A stretch of DNA of 64,000 bases from Micromonospora citrea. Lineage in GTDB: Bacteria > Actinomycetota > Actinomycetes > Mycobacteriales > Micromonosporaceae. Below are positions 48,007 to 56,532 of the stretch, one piece after another. The stretch lies in contig NZ_FMHZ01000002.1 of the NCBI RefSeq assembly GCF_900090315.1, positions 2,086,501 through 2,150,500 on the forward strand. The letters run 5' to 3'. The notes below the pieces were generated by a model. It saw only the letters and a program-made list of their open reading frames with translations, was not told where the DNA came from and made no database searches. The translations under genes and the position numbers were made by a program. How positions within the stretch are numbered: the stretch's first letter is position 1; each line of letters begins with the position of its first letter.

Positions 48007-48903
48007 TCAGGCGGGCACGTAGAGTTCGTCGATCTCGGCCCGGGTGGGCAGCGCCACCGAGGCGCCGAGCCGGCGGGCGCAGGCCGCCCCGGCCGCCGCC
48101 GCCCAGCGCACCGCGTCGACCACGTCGCGGCCCTCGCCCCAGGCGACCGCGAGCGCGGCGGTGAAGGCGTCCCCGGCGGCGGTGGAGTCCACCACGTCGA
48201 CCTTGACCGCGGGTACGTGCACGGCCGTGCCGTCCCGGTCGCCGTACCAGGCGCCCTCCGCGCCGAGGGTGAGCACCGCCCTGGGCGCCAGGTCGAGCAG
48301 GGCCGCCGGGGCGTCCCGGCCGCGCCCGGTCAGCGCCTGCGCCTCGGTCTCGTTGACCACGAGCAGGTCCGTCGCCGCGAGCAGCTCCGGGGGCACCGGC
48401 ACGGCCGGGGCGGCGTTGAGCACCACCCGGGTGCCGGCCGCGCGGGCCACGGCCGCCGCCCGGGTCACCGTGTCGACCGGGATCTCCAGCTGCGCGAGCA
48501 GCACGTCCGCCTCGCGTACGGCGGTCAGCTCCGGGTCGGTGAGGTCGGTCATCGAGGCGTTGGCACCGGGGGTGACCAGGATGGCGTTCTCGCCCTGCGC
48601 GTTGACCATCACCAGCGCCACCCCGGACGCGCCGTAGGTGGTGCGGAGGTGGCCGGTGTCGACCCCCGCGGCGGCGATCCGGGCACGCAGGGTGACGCCG
48701 AACGCGTCGGAGCCGATCGCCCCGAGGAACGCGCAGGAGGCGCCGGCGCGGGCCGCGGCGATGGCCTGGTTGGCGCCCTTGCCGCCGGGCACCATGACGA
48801 AGCCGGCGCCGAGCAGCGTCTCCCCCGGCCGGGGCAGGGCGGGTGCGGTGCCCACCAGGTCCATGTTGGCGCTGCCCACCACGACGACCCGGGTCTGCCG
48901 CAT
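48007..48903 (-). CDS. Ribokinase (PfkB family)
   Basis: A 298-residue carbohydrate kinase that phosphorylates ribose at O5. Family marks: VVVVGSANMDLV, PGGKGANQAIAAARAG (sugar site, about residue 39), NAAPAVPVP, LVVNETEAQALTG, and the catalytic DSTAAGDAFTAAL near residue 245. The ATG at 48903 has GGAGGAGG eight or more bases upstream and is preferred to the GTG two codons earlier. No ribose transport genes are adjacent. Convergent with the coiled-coil protein gene, with a modest CGACCCA/TGGGTCG hairpin between them (47979-48004). Confidence 0.92.
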   Translation of the reverse strand: MRQTRVVVVGSANMDLVGTAPALPRPGETLLGAGFVMVPGGKGANQAIAAARAGASCAFLGAIGSDAFGVTLRARIAAAGVDTGHLRTTYGASGVALVMVNAQGENAILVTPGANASMTDLTDPELTAVREADVLLAQLEIPVDTVTRAAAVARAAGTRVVLNAAPAVPVPPELLAATDLLVVNETEAQALTGRGRDAPAALLDLAPRAVLTLGAEGAWYGDRDGTAVHVPAVKVDVVDSTAAGDAFTAALAVAWGEGRDVVDAVRWAAAAGAACARRLGASVALPTRAEIDELYVPA

Positions 48904-48988
48904 CGCCACCTCCTCCCCGCCGCCGGAACGCTGCGGCGAAGTCTAGGACCCCGGGAACGGCCCCCGTCCCGACCCGTGACCGCCCGGC

Positions 48989-49060
48989 TCAGGCGGCGCG
49001 AACGGGTCAGGCAGCGCGAACGGGTCAGGCGGCGCGAACGGGTCAGGCGGCGCGGGCGGT
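48989..49060. repeat. 18-bp repeats extending from the ABC ATPase stop codon
   Basis: Four consecutive 18-bp units begin at 48989, 49007, 49025 and 49043 on the plus strand. The unit at 49043 is the true 3' end of the ABC ATPase gene; the other three lie beyond its stop codon and each again encodes PVRAA plus stop on the minus strand (one unit has an A-for-G change). Confidence 0.92.
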
Positions 49061-49837
49061 GTACCGGTCGCCGGAGCGCTCGACCACCAGCGGCAGCCCG
49101 AAGGTCTTGGAGAGGTTGTCCCCGGTGAGCGTGTCGCCGAGCAGCCCCTGGGCCACCACCTGGCCCTCGCGCAGCAGCAGCGCGTGGGTGAAGCCGGGCG
49201 GGATCTCCTCCACGTGGTGGGTGACCAGCACCAGCGCCGGGGCGTCCGGGTCGTACGCCAGCTCGGCCAGCCGGGCCACCAGGTCCTCCCGCCCACCCAG
49301 GTCGAGCCCGGCGGCGGGCTCGTCGAGGAGCAGCAGCTCCGGGTCCGTCATCAGCGCGCGGGCGATCTGCACCCGCTTGCGCTCGCCCTCGGAGAGGGTG
49401 CCGTAGGTGCGGTCGGCGAGGCCGCCGACGCCGAGCTGGCCCAGCAGCGCGCGGGCGCGGGCCTCGTCGGACGTGTCGTAGCTCTCCCGCCAGCGCCCGA
49501 GCACCGACCAGGCGGCCGTGACCACCACGTCGCTGACCCGCTCGTCGGCGGGCACCCGCTCGGCGAGCGCGGCGGTGGAGAGGCCGATGCGGGTGCGCAG
49601 CTCGTTGACGTCGGTGCGGCCGATCCGTTCGCCGAGCACGTGGGCGGCGCCGGTCGTCGGGTGCAGCCGCCCGGCGGCGAGGTTGAGCAGTGTCGTCTTT
49701 CCGGCGCCGTTGGGCCCGAGCACCACCCAGCGCTCGTCCAGCTCGACCCGCCAGTCCACGTCGTGCAGCAGCGCCGTGCCGGAGCGGCGCACACCGACGC
49801 CGTCGAGGCTGATCACCAGATCCGCGTCACCAGTCAC
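49043..49837 (-). CDS. Stand-alone ABC ATPase
   Basis: A 264-residue ATP-binding protein (the frame allows an ATG four codons upstream). Walker A is LGPNGAGKTT, signature LSEGERKRVQIARALM, Walker B LLLLDEPAAGLDLGGRE and H-loop VLVTHHVEEIPPGF. The sequence style is that of the soluble, single ABC proteins near molybdate or iron-type importers (ModF/YheS-like), but no permease lies beside it. No membrane segment. Divergent from the ABC exporter at 49969. Its 3' end carries the 18-bp repeats. Confidence 0.86.
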   Translation of the reverse strand: MTGDADLVISLDGVGVRRSGTALLHDVDWRVELDERWVVLGPNGAGKTTLLNLAAGRLHPTTGAAHVLGERIGRTDVNELRTRIGLSTAALAERVPADERVSDVVVTAAWSVLGRWRESYDTSDEARARALLGQLGVGGLADRTYGTLSEGERKRVQIARALMTDPELLLLDEPAAGLDLGGREDLVARLAELAYDPDAPALVLVTHHVEEIPPGFTHALLLREGQVVAQGLLGDTLTGDNLSKTFGLPLVVERSGDRYTARAA

Positions 49838-49968
49838 CCGCCCATCCAACCACGCACCGCCGGGACGCCCCCCACGGGCGGCGCCCGGGTCATAGGGTGG
49901 GGCGCCGTGTCGTTGGTCACCAGTGGCGGAGGAGGGTCCATGCCCGGTCGGAACCCGGAGCCGCGCCG

Positions 49969-50979
49969 GTGAGCGCGGTCATCGAGATCGAGGGCCTGCG
50001 CAAGGCGTTCCACAGCCTGCGGCGGGGGCGCCGGGTGGCGGTCGACGGTTTCGACCTGCTCGTGGAGTCCGGCCAGATCCACGGGTTCCTCGGCCCCAAC
50101 GGGTCGGGGAAGACCACCACGCTGCGCGCCCTGCTCGGGCTGGTACGCGCCGACGCCGGCCGGATGACCGTGCTGGGGCGGACGTCGCCGGAGCAGTTGC
50201 CCCAGGTGGCCGGGCGGGTCGGGGCGATCGTGGAGAGCCCGCAGTTCTTCGGCAACTTCACCGGCCACCGCACGCTGCGCCTGCTCGCCAGGGCCGGCGG
50301 TGTGCCGGTCGCCCGGGTCGACGCGGTGCTGGAGCAGGTGGGCCTGCGGGACCGGGGCGACGAGCGGGTCAAGGGCTACTCGCTGGGCATGAAGCAGCGC
50401 CTGGCGGTGGCCTCGGCCCTGCTCAAGGACCCGGAGCTGCTGATCCTCGACGAGCCGGCGAACGGGCTGGACCCGGCCGGCATCCGGGAGATGCGGGACC
50501 TGATGCGCTCGCTGGCCGAGGCCGGCGTGACGGTGCTGGTCTCCAGCCACATCCTGGCCGAGATCCAGCTGATCTGCGACCACGTCACGATCATCTCGCG
50601 GGGTCGCCGGGTGGCCGCCGGGCGGGTCGACGAGGTGCTGGCCGGCTTCGACCGGCACGAACTGCTGGTACGGGTGGACGAGCCGGCGCGGGCGGCCGAG
50701 CTGCTGACGGCGGCGGGGCTGACGGTGACCGGCGACGGCGACCACCTGGTGGTGGGCGACGTCGACGACGCCGCGACGGTCAGCCGGACGCTGGGCGAGG
50801 CGGGCCTGTGGGTACGCGAGCTGACCCCGCTGCGGCCCGACCTGGAGAGCGCCTTCCTCGAGCTGACCGGCGCGCCGGCGCACCCGGCGGTGCCCCGGCA
50901 GGTCGACGAGACGGTGCTGCCCGACCAGCGCGACCGGGAACCGGTGATCGACCTCGACGCGAAGGGAGTGGACGCGTGA
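49969..50979 (+). CDS. ABC exporter ATP-binding protein
   Basis: A 336-residue ATPase. Walker A FLGPNGSGKTT, signature YSLGMKQRLAVASALL, Walker B LLILDEPANGLDPAG, H-loop SSHILAEI, and a C-terminal ABC-2-type regulatory extension of about 100 residues. GTG at 49969 chosen because CGGAG lies nine bases upstream. The stop codon overlaps the permease start (GTGA). Pairs of this type export drugs or lantibiotics; the substrate is unknown. Confidence 0.92.
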   Translation: MSAVIEIEGLRKAFHSLRRGRRVAVDGFDLLVESGQIHGFLGPNGSGKTTTLRALLGLVRADAGRMTVLGRTSPEQLPQVAGRVGAIVESPQFFGNFTGHRTLRLLARAGGVPVARVDAVLEQVGLRDRGDERVKGYSLGMKQRLAVASALLKDPELLILDEPANGLDPAGIREMRDLMRSLAEAGVTVLVSSHILAEIQLICDHVTIISRGRRVAAGRVDEVLAGFDRHELLVRVDEPARAAELLTAAGLTVTGDGDHLVVGDVDDAATVSRTLGEAGLWVRELTPLRPDLESAFLELTGAPAHPAVPRQVDETVLPDQRDREPVIDLDAKGVDA

Positions 50980-51986
50980 ACCTGGTCCGTGCCGAGCTGG
51001 AGCGTCTCGGCGCCCGACGCTTCGTGCAGCTCATGCTGGTCCTGCTGGTGCTCGCGTTCGGTGTCACCGCGGCGACCACCCTGGCCGGCTCGCACCGGCC
51101 CACCGCGGAGGAGGTCCTCGACGCCGAGCAGCAGGCCGCGGCGGCGCGCCAGCAGCTGGAACGCACCCACCAGCTGTGCCTGGACCGGCAGCGGGGCGTC
51201 CTGCGACCGGGCGAGGCGCAGGTGTACCTCCCGGACGACTGCGGCGAGGTCGACCCGGCCCGGATGGAGCGGGCTCCGGTGGCCGCCGACTACCTGACGG
51301 GGGTGTTCACCTTCGCCTCGGAGGCCGAGCCGCTGCTCTACTTCCTCATCGCGTTCCTGGTGCTCTTCGGGTTCCTGGTGGGCGCCTCCTACATCGGCGC
51401 CGACCTGAACTCCGGCGGGGTGGTCAACCTGCTGCTCTGGCGGCCCCGGCGGCTGACGGTGCTCGGCGCCAAGCTGGGCACGCTGCTCGGCGCGACGGCG
51501 CTGCTGTCGCTCGTCGCCTCCGCGGCGTACCTCGGGGCGTTCTGGCTGATCGCCCAGGTCGCGGGGCGGCCCGGGCGGCTCGACGGGGAGTTCTGGCAGT
51601 CGCTGGGCGCGGTCTGGGGGCGCGGCGTGCTGCTGGCGCTGCTGTTCACCGCGGCGGGTTTCGCCGTCGCCACCCTGGGCCGCCACACGTCTGCGGCGCT
51701 CGGTGCGGTCGCCGGCTACCTCGTGGTGTGGGAGCTGGGGGCGCGGCTGGTGATGGAGATCCTGGACGTCGTCAAGGTCGAGCGGTACATGCTCTCCAGC
51801 TACGTGGCCGCCTGGCTGAACGGCGGCGTCGACTTCTGGGACGACGCCTGCGCACCGACCGCCACCGTGTCGTGCAGTGCCTTCTACACGGTGACCTGGC
51901 AGCCCGCGCTCGTCGTGCTGCTCGGGCTCACCGGCGCGTTGACCGCGGCGGCCTTTGCGGTGTTCCGTCGGCGCGACCTGATGTGA
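50976..51986 (+). CDS. ABC-2 exporter permease
   Basis: A 336-residue permease. One membrane segment near the N-terminus (VQLMLVLLVLAFGVTAATTL) is followed by a roughly 80-residue outer loop with two Cys (RTHQLCLDRQ and YLPDDCGEVD), then about five further segments beginning LLYFLIAFLVLFGFLVGASY. ADLNSGGVVNLLLWRPRR is the characteristic ABC-2 phrase. GTG overlaps the ATPase stop. A second Cys pair is near the C-terminus (DDACAPTATVSC), suggesting disulfides outside the membrane. The large loop may contact substrate. Confidence 0.88.
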   Translation: MNLVRAELERLGARRFVQLMLVLLVLAFGVTAATTLAGSHRPTAEEVLDAEQQAAAARQQLERTHQLCLDRQRGVLRPGEAQVYLPDDCGEVDPARMERAPVAADYLTGVFTFASEAEPLLYFLIAFLVLFGFLVGASYIGADLNSGGVVNLLLWRPRRLTVLGAKLGTLLGATALLSLVASAAYLGAFWLIAQVAGRPGRLDGEFWQSLGAVWGRGVLLALLFTAAGFAVATLGRHTSAALGAVAGYLVVWELGARLVMEILDVVKVERYMLSSYVAAWLNGGVDFWDDACAPTATVSCSAFYTVTWQPALVVLLGLTGALTAAAFAVFRRRDLM

Positions 51987-52004
51987 CCTGCCACGTCGCC
52001 CGCT

Positions 52005-52034
52005 CCCGATGCGGCAAGACCTTGCAGCATCGGG
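52005..52034. terminator. Terminator hairpin of the ABC exporter operon
   Basis: CCCGATGC pairs with GCATCGGG (52005-52012 and 52027-52034), and within it GCAAG pairs with CTTGC (52014-52018 and 52021-52025), leaving a two-base loop and a single 1x1 mismatch. It starts 19 bases past the permease stop codon. Confidence 0.85.
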
Positions 52035-52100
52035 GGCGGTGATGAAGAATTCCTTCACATGACGCCCGGCCCGCTCCGACCCCGCCGGACCGGGTTCCCG

Positions 52101-52255
52101 GCACCCGGCGCGCACCTCGCGGAGACGGCACCCGCCGCGCATGGCCAGAAGGTGACCGCCGCGCGTCGCGCGCCGGCGGCGCTCGCCGCACACCGCGCGG
52201 GGGCGGCACCCGGCGCGCACCGCGCGGGGGCGGCGCCCGGCACGCCGCCGGGCGG
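52101..52255. repeat. 27-bp imperfect tandem repeats
   Basis: CACCGCGCGGGGGCGGC occurs at 52191-52207 and 52218-52234 (27-bp offset), with degenerate relatives at about 52113 and 52164. Located between convergent genes. The period is nine codons, so a plus-strand frame reads AHRAGAAPG-like nonapeptides, but nothing else suggests coding. Confidence 0.75.
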
Positions 52256-52262
52256 AGCGGGG

Positions 52263-53438
52263 TCAGCCGACCGTCGAGCCGAAGACCTCGTCGCGCACCG
52301 CGTCCAGCGCCGTGCGCAGCGCGCCGCGCAGGATCGGCTCCTCGGTCAGCCCGGTCGGCACCACCCGGGGGCGGACCAGCGTGATCGCCGCGACCTCGTG
52401 CTGCACCCGCTCCGCCAGCGCCGCCCCGCCCGCCTGGCCGACCTCGCCGGCCAGCACCACCAGCGGCGGGTCCAGCACCACGCAGGTGCTCGCCACGCCG
52501 AGCGCCAGCCGGCGGGCCACCTCGTCGAGCATCGGGCCGCCGGCCGTGCCGTCGGCGACCGCCGCCCGCACCGCGGCGGCGCCGCTGCCGTCCGGGTAGC
52601 CGTGCGCGCGGGCCAGCTCGCGGACCGCGTCCGCGCCGATCAACTGCTGGAACGCCGGCTTCGCCCGGCGGGAGACGTCCCGCGGGATGGGCGCCCCGGG
52701 CACCGGCAGGTAGCCGATCTCGCCGGCGGCGCCGCTGCTGCCGTGGTGCAGCCGGCCACCCAGCACGATCGCCAGGCCGACGCCGGCGCCGACCCAGACC
52801 AGCACGAAGTCCGTCAGCCCCCGGGCCGCGCCCGACTGCGCCTCGGCGACGGCGGCCAGGTTGACGTCGTTCTCGAAGACCACCGGGGTGTGCAGGTCCT
52901 CCCGGAGGGCGGCGAGCAGGCCGCTGTGCCAGCGCGGCAGGTTGAACGCGAAGGTGATGTCGCCGGTGCCCGGGTCGACCAGGCCGGGGGTGCCCAGCAC
53001 GATCCGCCGTACGCTCGAAAGCTGCGCCCCGGCGCTGCTCGCGGCCTGCACCACCGCGTTGTGCACCACGCCGACCGGGTCGTCGGTGTCGTGGGTCGAC
53101 TGCTCGACGCGGCCGATCACCGCCCCGGTGATGTCCGCGCAGGCGGCGACCACCCGGTCGGCGCCGACGTCCACCCCGACCACGTGCGCGCTGCCCGGCC
53201 GCACGGCGTAGAGCTGGGCGTTCGGCCCCCGCCCGCCGGCCTGCTCGCCGACCCGGGTGACCAGACCGCGCTCCTCCAGCCGCTCGACGAGCTGGGACGC
53301 CGTGACCTTGGACAGCCCGGTCAGCTCGCCCAGCCGGGCGCGGGTGAGCGGCCCCTGCTCCAGCAGCAGCTCCAGCGCCGCGCGGTCGTTGAGCGCCCGC
53401 AACAGACGGGGGGTGCCGGGCAGCCGGGTCGAACTCAT
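52263..53438 (-). CDS. ROK-family transcriptional repressor
   Basis: A 391-residue ROK (repressor, ORF, kinase) regulator. A winged helix-turn-helix fills residues 1-75 (LRALNDRAALELLLEQGPLT, LSKVTASQLVERLEERGLV), followed by a kinase-like domain with GVDVGADRVV (ATP-site remnant), FENDVNLAAVAE, VWVGAGVGLAIV and GAAGEIGYLPV. The usual Cys-rich zinc motif of sugar-kinase ROKs is not evident. Expected to sense a sugar or amino sugar. The ATG has GAGGACG upstream. Divergent from the GH3 gene, whose control it probably mediates. Confidence 0.9.
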   Translation of the reverse strand: MSSTRLPGTPRLLRALNDRAALELLLEQGPLTRARLGELTGLSKVTASQLVERLEERGLVTRVGEQAGGRGPNAQLYAVRPGSAHVVGVDVGADRVVAACADITGAVIGRVEQSTHDTDDPVGVVHNAVVQAASSAGAQLSSVRRIVLGTPGLVDPGTGDITFAFNLPRWHSGLLAALREDLHTPVVFENDVNLAAVAEAQSGAARGLTDFVLVWVGAGVGLAIVLGGRLHHGSSGAAGEIGYLPVPGAPIPRDVSRRAKPAFQQLIGADAVRELARAHGYPDGSGAAAVRAAVADGTAGGPMLDEVARRLALGVASTCVVLDPPLVVLAGEVGQAGGAALAERVQHEVAAITLVRPRVVPTGLTEEPILRGALRTALDAVRDEVFGSTVG

Positions 53439-53456
53439 GCCACGTCCTCTAGTTTT

Positions 53457-53472
53457 GTTAAACCTTGCTAAC
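53457..53472. promoter_or_regulatory. Candidate ROK operator and promoter
   Basis: GTTA-N8-TAAC (53457-53472) in a strikingly A+T-rich island within very G+C-rich DNA. On the minus strand TTTACA, a 17-base spacer and AAACTA resemble -35 and -10 boxes for the ROK gene, and the dyad lies between them, which suits autoregulation and control of the divergent GH3 gene. Confidence 0.55.
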
Positions 53473-53600
53473 TGTAAACGGACCTGCAAACGGGTAGCCG
53501 TAGCGTAACGGCCGCCCGGGACCGGGGCGCTCGGCCGACAGGTCGCCGACCGCCACCGGTACGACATCCGTGCCGTCGGGCACCGAAAGGGGAAGATCAC

Positions 53601-55052
53601 GTGGGGCTCGATCCAGGACTGCGCCGGCTCGCGCTCGGCACGCTGCTCGCCGCGTACCCGGGGCCGATCCCCCCGGACTGGGCGGTCGACCTGGTGGCCG
53701 AGGGGCTCGCCGGGCACACCCTGTTCGGCACCAACGTCCACGACCCGGGGCAGGTGGCGGCCAGCACGGCGGCCCTGCGGGCGGGCCGGCCGGACGTGCT
53801 CGTCGCCATCGACGAGGAGGGCGGCGACGTCACCCGGCTGGCGCACGCCACCGGCAGCCCGTACCCGGGCAACGCGGCGCTCGGCGCGATCGACGACGTG
53901 GCGCTGACCCGGCGGGTCTACGAGGCCATCGGCGCGGAGCTGGCCGGCCTCGGCATCACCGTCGACCTCGCCCCCACCGTGGACGTCAACACCGCCGACG
54001 AGAACCCGGTGATCGGCACCCGGTCGTTCGGCGCCGACCCGGTGCGGGTCGCCGCGCACTCCGCCGCTGCGGTGGCCGGCCTCCAGGCCGCCGGGGTGGC
54101 CGCCTGCGCCAAGCACTTCCCGGGGCACGGCGCGACGGTCGCCGACTCCCACTACGAGCTGCCCACCGTGGACGTGCCGCTCGACGTGCTGCGCGAGCGC
54201 GACCTGCCGCCCTTCGCCGCGGTCGTGGCGGCCGGCGCGCAGGCCGTGATGACCGCGCACATCCGGGTGCCGGCGCTGACCGGCGACGGGCCCGCCACGT
54301 TCAGCCGGAGGGTCCTGGTCGACCTGCTGCGCCACGAGTACGGCTTCACCGGCGCCGTCATCACCGACGCGCTGGAGATGAAGGGCGCCGCGGTGGCCGC
54401 CGGTGGGGTGGGCCCGGCCGCCGTACGGGCCCTCGCCGCCGGCGCCGACCTGCTCTGCATCGGAGCCCAGGTCGACGCCGAACTGGTCGAGCGGGTGGTC
54501 GAGGAGATCGTCGGGGCGCTCGCCGACGGCCGCCTGGAGCGGGCCCGGGTCGAGGAGGCGGCCGGGCGCGTCGCGGCGCTCGCGGCCTGGACCCGGGCCA
54601 CCGGCGCGGCCCCGGCCACCCCCACCACGCTCGGGTACGCCGCCGCACGGCGCGCCGTCCGCGTGGAGGGCGAGCTGTCCGCGCTGGACCGTCCGCTGGT
54701 GGTCCAGCTGCACACCGCCTCGACCATCGCCGAGGGGCGGGTGCCGTGGGGCCTGGGCCCGCACCTCGACGGCGTGCAGGAGCTGCGGGTGGTCGCCGCC
54801 GAGACCGACGCGGCGGCCCTGCGCCGGCTCGCCGGGGACCGGCCGATCGTGCTGGTCGGGCGGCACCTGCACCGCCTGCCGGGCGGCCCCGAACTGGTGA
54901 CCGCGCTGGCCGCCGCGCACCCGGTGACGGTGGTCGAGATGGGCTGGCCGGCCCGCTGGCGGCCGGCGGGCGTACGGGCGTTCGTCACCACGTACGGCGC
55001 GAGCCACGCCAACGGCCGGGCGGCGGCCGAGGTGCTCGGCCTGGCCGGCTGA
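53601..55052 (+). CDS. Glycoside hydrolase family 3 (NagZ-like beta-N-acetylglucosaminidase)
   Basis: A 483-residue cytoplasmic-looking hydrolase without a signal peptide. GH3 signature KHFPGHGATVADSHYELP lies near residue 170 and supplies the His/Asp dyad of NagZ-type enzymes; the catalytic Asp is in VITDALEMKG near residue 255. Earlier blocks include VAIDEEGGDVTRL and GITVDLAPTVDVN. It probably cleaves terminal GlcNAc from peptidoglycan fragments or chitooligosaccharides. GTG start with AAAGGGGAAG upstream. Divergent from the ROK repressor, which probably senses the product. Confidence 0.9.
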   Translation: MGLDPGLRRLALGTLLAAYPGPIPPDWAVDLVAEGLAGHTLFGTNVHDPGQVAASTAALRAGRPDVLVAIDEEGGDVTRLAHATGSPYPGNAALGAIDDVALTRRVYEAIGAELAGLGITVDLAPTVDVNTADENPVIGTRSFGADPVRVAAHSAAAVAGLQAAGVAACAKHFPGHGATVADSHYELPTVDVPLDVLRERDLPPFAAVVAAGAQAVMTAHIRVPALTGDGPATFSRRVLVDLLRHEYGFTGAVITDALEMKGAAVAAGGVGPAAVRALAAGADLLCIGAQVDAELVERVVEEIVGALADGRLERARVEEAAGRVAALAAWTRATGAAPATPTTLGYAAARRAVRVEGELSALDRPLVVQLHTASTIAEGRVPWGLGPHLDGVQELRVVAAETDAAALRRLAGDRPIVLVGRHLHRLPGGPELVTALAAAHPVTVVEMGWPARWRPAGVRAFVTTYGASHANGRAAAEVLGLAG

Positions 55053-55080
55053 CGCGGGCCGCCACCGACGCCCGACCCGG

Positions 55081-55214
55081 GGCGCAGCCGGTGCGCGCCG
55101 GGCGGCTTTGGCGGGCGCGACACGACCGGCGCGCCCCGGGCGGGCGTGGCGCAGCCGGTGCGCCTCAGGCGGGCGTGGCGCATCCGGTGCGCGCCGGGCG
55201 GCTTTGGCGGGCGG
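55081..55214. repeat. 37-bp direct repeats upstream of the phosphatase gene
   Basis: A 37-bp sequence (55081-55117, starting GGCGCAGCCGGTGCGCGCCG) recurs at 55178-55214 with one mismatch; the DNA between them holds degenerate copies at about 32-bp spacing. The second copy lies immediately upstream of the next gene. Confidence 0.85.
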
Positions 55215-55234
55215 GGGCGGGGTATGCCACCGGA

Positions 55235-56437
55235 ATGACCGCGATCGAGCCCTGGCACCGGGCGCTGGCCGATCTCCTGTCCCTGTCGCACCGGCTGCCA
55301 CCGGACCAACTGCCCGTGGCGGTCAACGACGCGCTCCGGCCCCTGGGCGCGGCGGTGACCGTCTACCTGGTCGACGCCGAGCAGCGCGACCTGCGTCCGC
55401 TGCCGGAGCGGGGCCGGCCGACGCCGGATCCGTTGCCGATCGACAGCAGCCTGGCCGGTCGCGCGTTCACACAGGTCGAGGTGCACGCCGGGCAGGGGCC
55501 GCCGCCCCGGCTCTGGGTGCCGGTCGTCGACGGCACCGACCGGCTGGGGCTGCTGGAGGTGTTCCCCCCGGCCGGGACCGACCTCGCCGACGAGGGGGTC
55601 CGCGACGGCTGCCGCCTCGTCTCCGGCATGGTCGGCCACCTGGTCACCAGCAAGGGCACGCACGGGGACACCCTGCACCGGACGCGTCGCAGCCGCCCGA
55701 TGGGGGTCTCGGCCGAGCTGCTCTGGCAACTGCTGCCGCCGCTGACCTTCGCCGCCTGGGACACCACCGTCAGCGCCCTGCTCGAACCCTGCTACGAGGT
55801 CGGCGGCGACGCGTTCGACTACGCGGTGGACGGCGGCGTCGTGGCACTGGCGATCCTCGACGGGGTCGGGCACGGCCTACCGGCGGTGCTGACCACCTCG
55901 GTCGCGCTGGCGGCGCTGCGGGCGGCCCGGCGCACCGGCTCGGACCTGCCGGGGCTGGTGCGCGCGGTCGACGCCGCGATCGCCGCGCAGTGGCGGGACG
56001 CGCGGTTCGTCACGGCGGTGCTCGCCGAGTTCGACACCGACACCGGGCTGCTGCGCTACGTCAACGCGGGGCACCCGCCGCCGGTCCTGCTGCGCCGGGG
56101 CCGGGCCGTGCAGGCGCTCGACGGGGGCCGGCGGCTCCCGCTCGGCCTGCCCGACGACCGGGTCGACGTGGCGGAGACGCGGCTGGAACCCGGTGACCGG
56201 CTGCTGCTGCACACCGACGGGGTGACCGAGGCGCGCGACCCGGCCGGCGAGATGTTCGGCCTGCCCCGGCTGGCCGACCTCGCCGAGCGGCACATCGGTT
56301 CGGGGCTGCCGGCGCCGGAGATCCTGCGCCGGCTCAGCCACGCGGTGGTCGGGCACCAGGCCGGGCCCCACCAGGACGACGCCACCCTGATGCTCCTCGA
56401 GTGGTCGGCCGCGGCCGCCGCCCGCACGCAGCCCTGA
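55235..56437 (+). CDS. GAF-like SpoIIE (PP2C-type) phosphatase
   Basis: A 400-residue signalling phosphatase. Residues about 10-140 form a GAF-like sensory domain (AAVTVYLVDAEQRDLRPLPE, LWVPVVDGTDRLGLLEV), and about 165-390 a SpoIIE domain with EVGGDAFDY, LDGVGHGLPA, NAGHPPP, LLHTDGVTEARD and HQDDATLMLL. It probably dephosphorylates a STAS-type antagonist; the STAS gene at 56533 is convergent and adjacent, making it the prime candidate. ATG at 55235 chosen as the first Met at the start of a coherent domain; ribosome site weak, and the leader includes the 37-bp repeats. Confidence 0.87.
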   Translation: MTAIEPWHRALADLLSLSHRLPPDQLPVAVNDALRPLGAAVTVYLVDAEQRDLRPLPERGRPTPDPLPIDSSLAGRAFTQVEVHAGQGPPPRLWVPVVDGTDRLGLLEVFPPAGTDLADEGVRDGCRLVSGMVGHLVTSKGTHGDTLHRTRRSRPMGVSAELLWQLLPPLTFAAWDTTVSALLEPCYEVGGDAFDYAVDGGVVALAILDGVGHGLPAVLTTSVALAALRAARRTGSDLPGLVRAVDAAIAAQWRDARFVTAVLAEFDTDTGLLRYVNAGHPPPVLLRRGRAVQALDGGRRLPLGLPDDRVDVAETRLEPGDRLLLHTDGVTEARDPAGEMFGLPRLADLAERHIGSGLPAPEILRRLSHAVVGHQAGPHQDDATLMLLEWSAAAAARTQP

Positions 56438-56532
56438 GCGGGATCGCTCCGGCCCGCAGGCAGCCGAGCGGGATCAGCCCGGCCCGCACCGGGCCCCGGG
56501 GGACCAGGGCCGGGCCCGGGGCTCGACCGGGA

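Noticed and set aside
56438..56532. GGGCCCCGGGG palindromic runs after the SpoIIE phosphatase gene
   Set aside because: Short complementary G/C runs that occur by chance in this base composition; no clear single hairpin.
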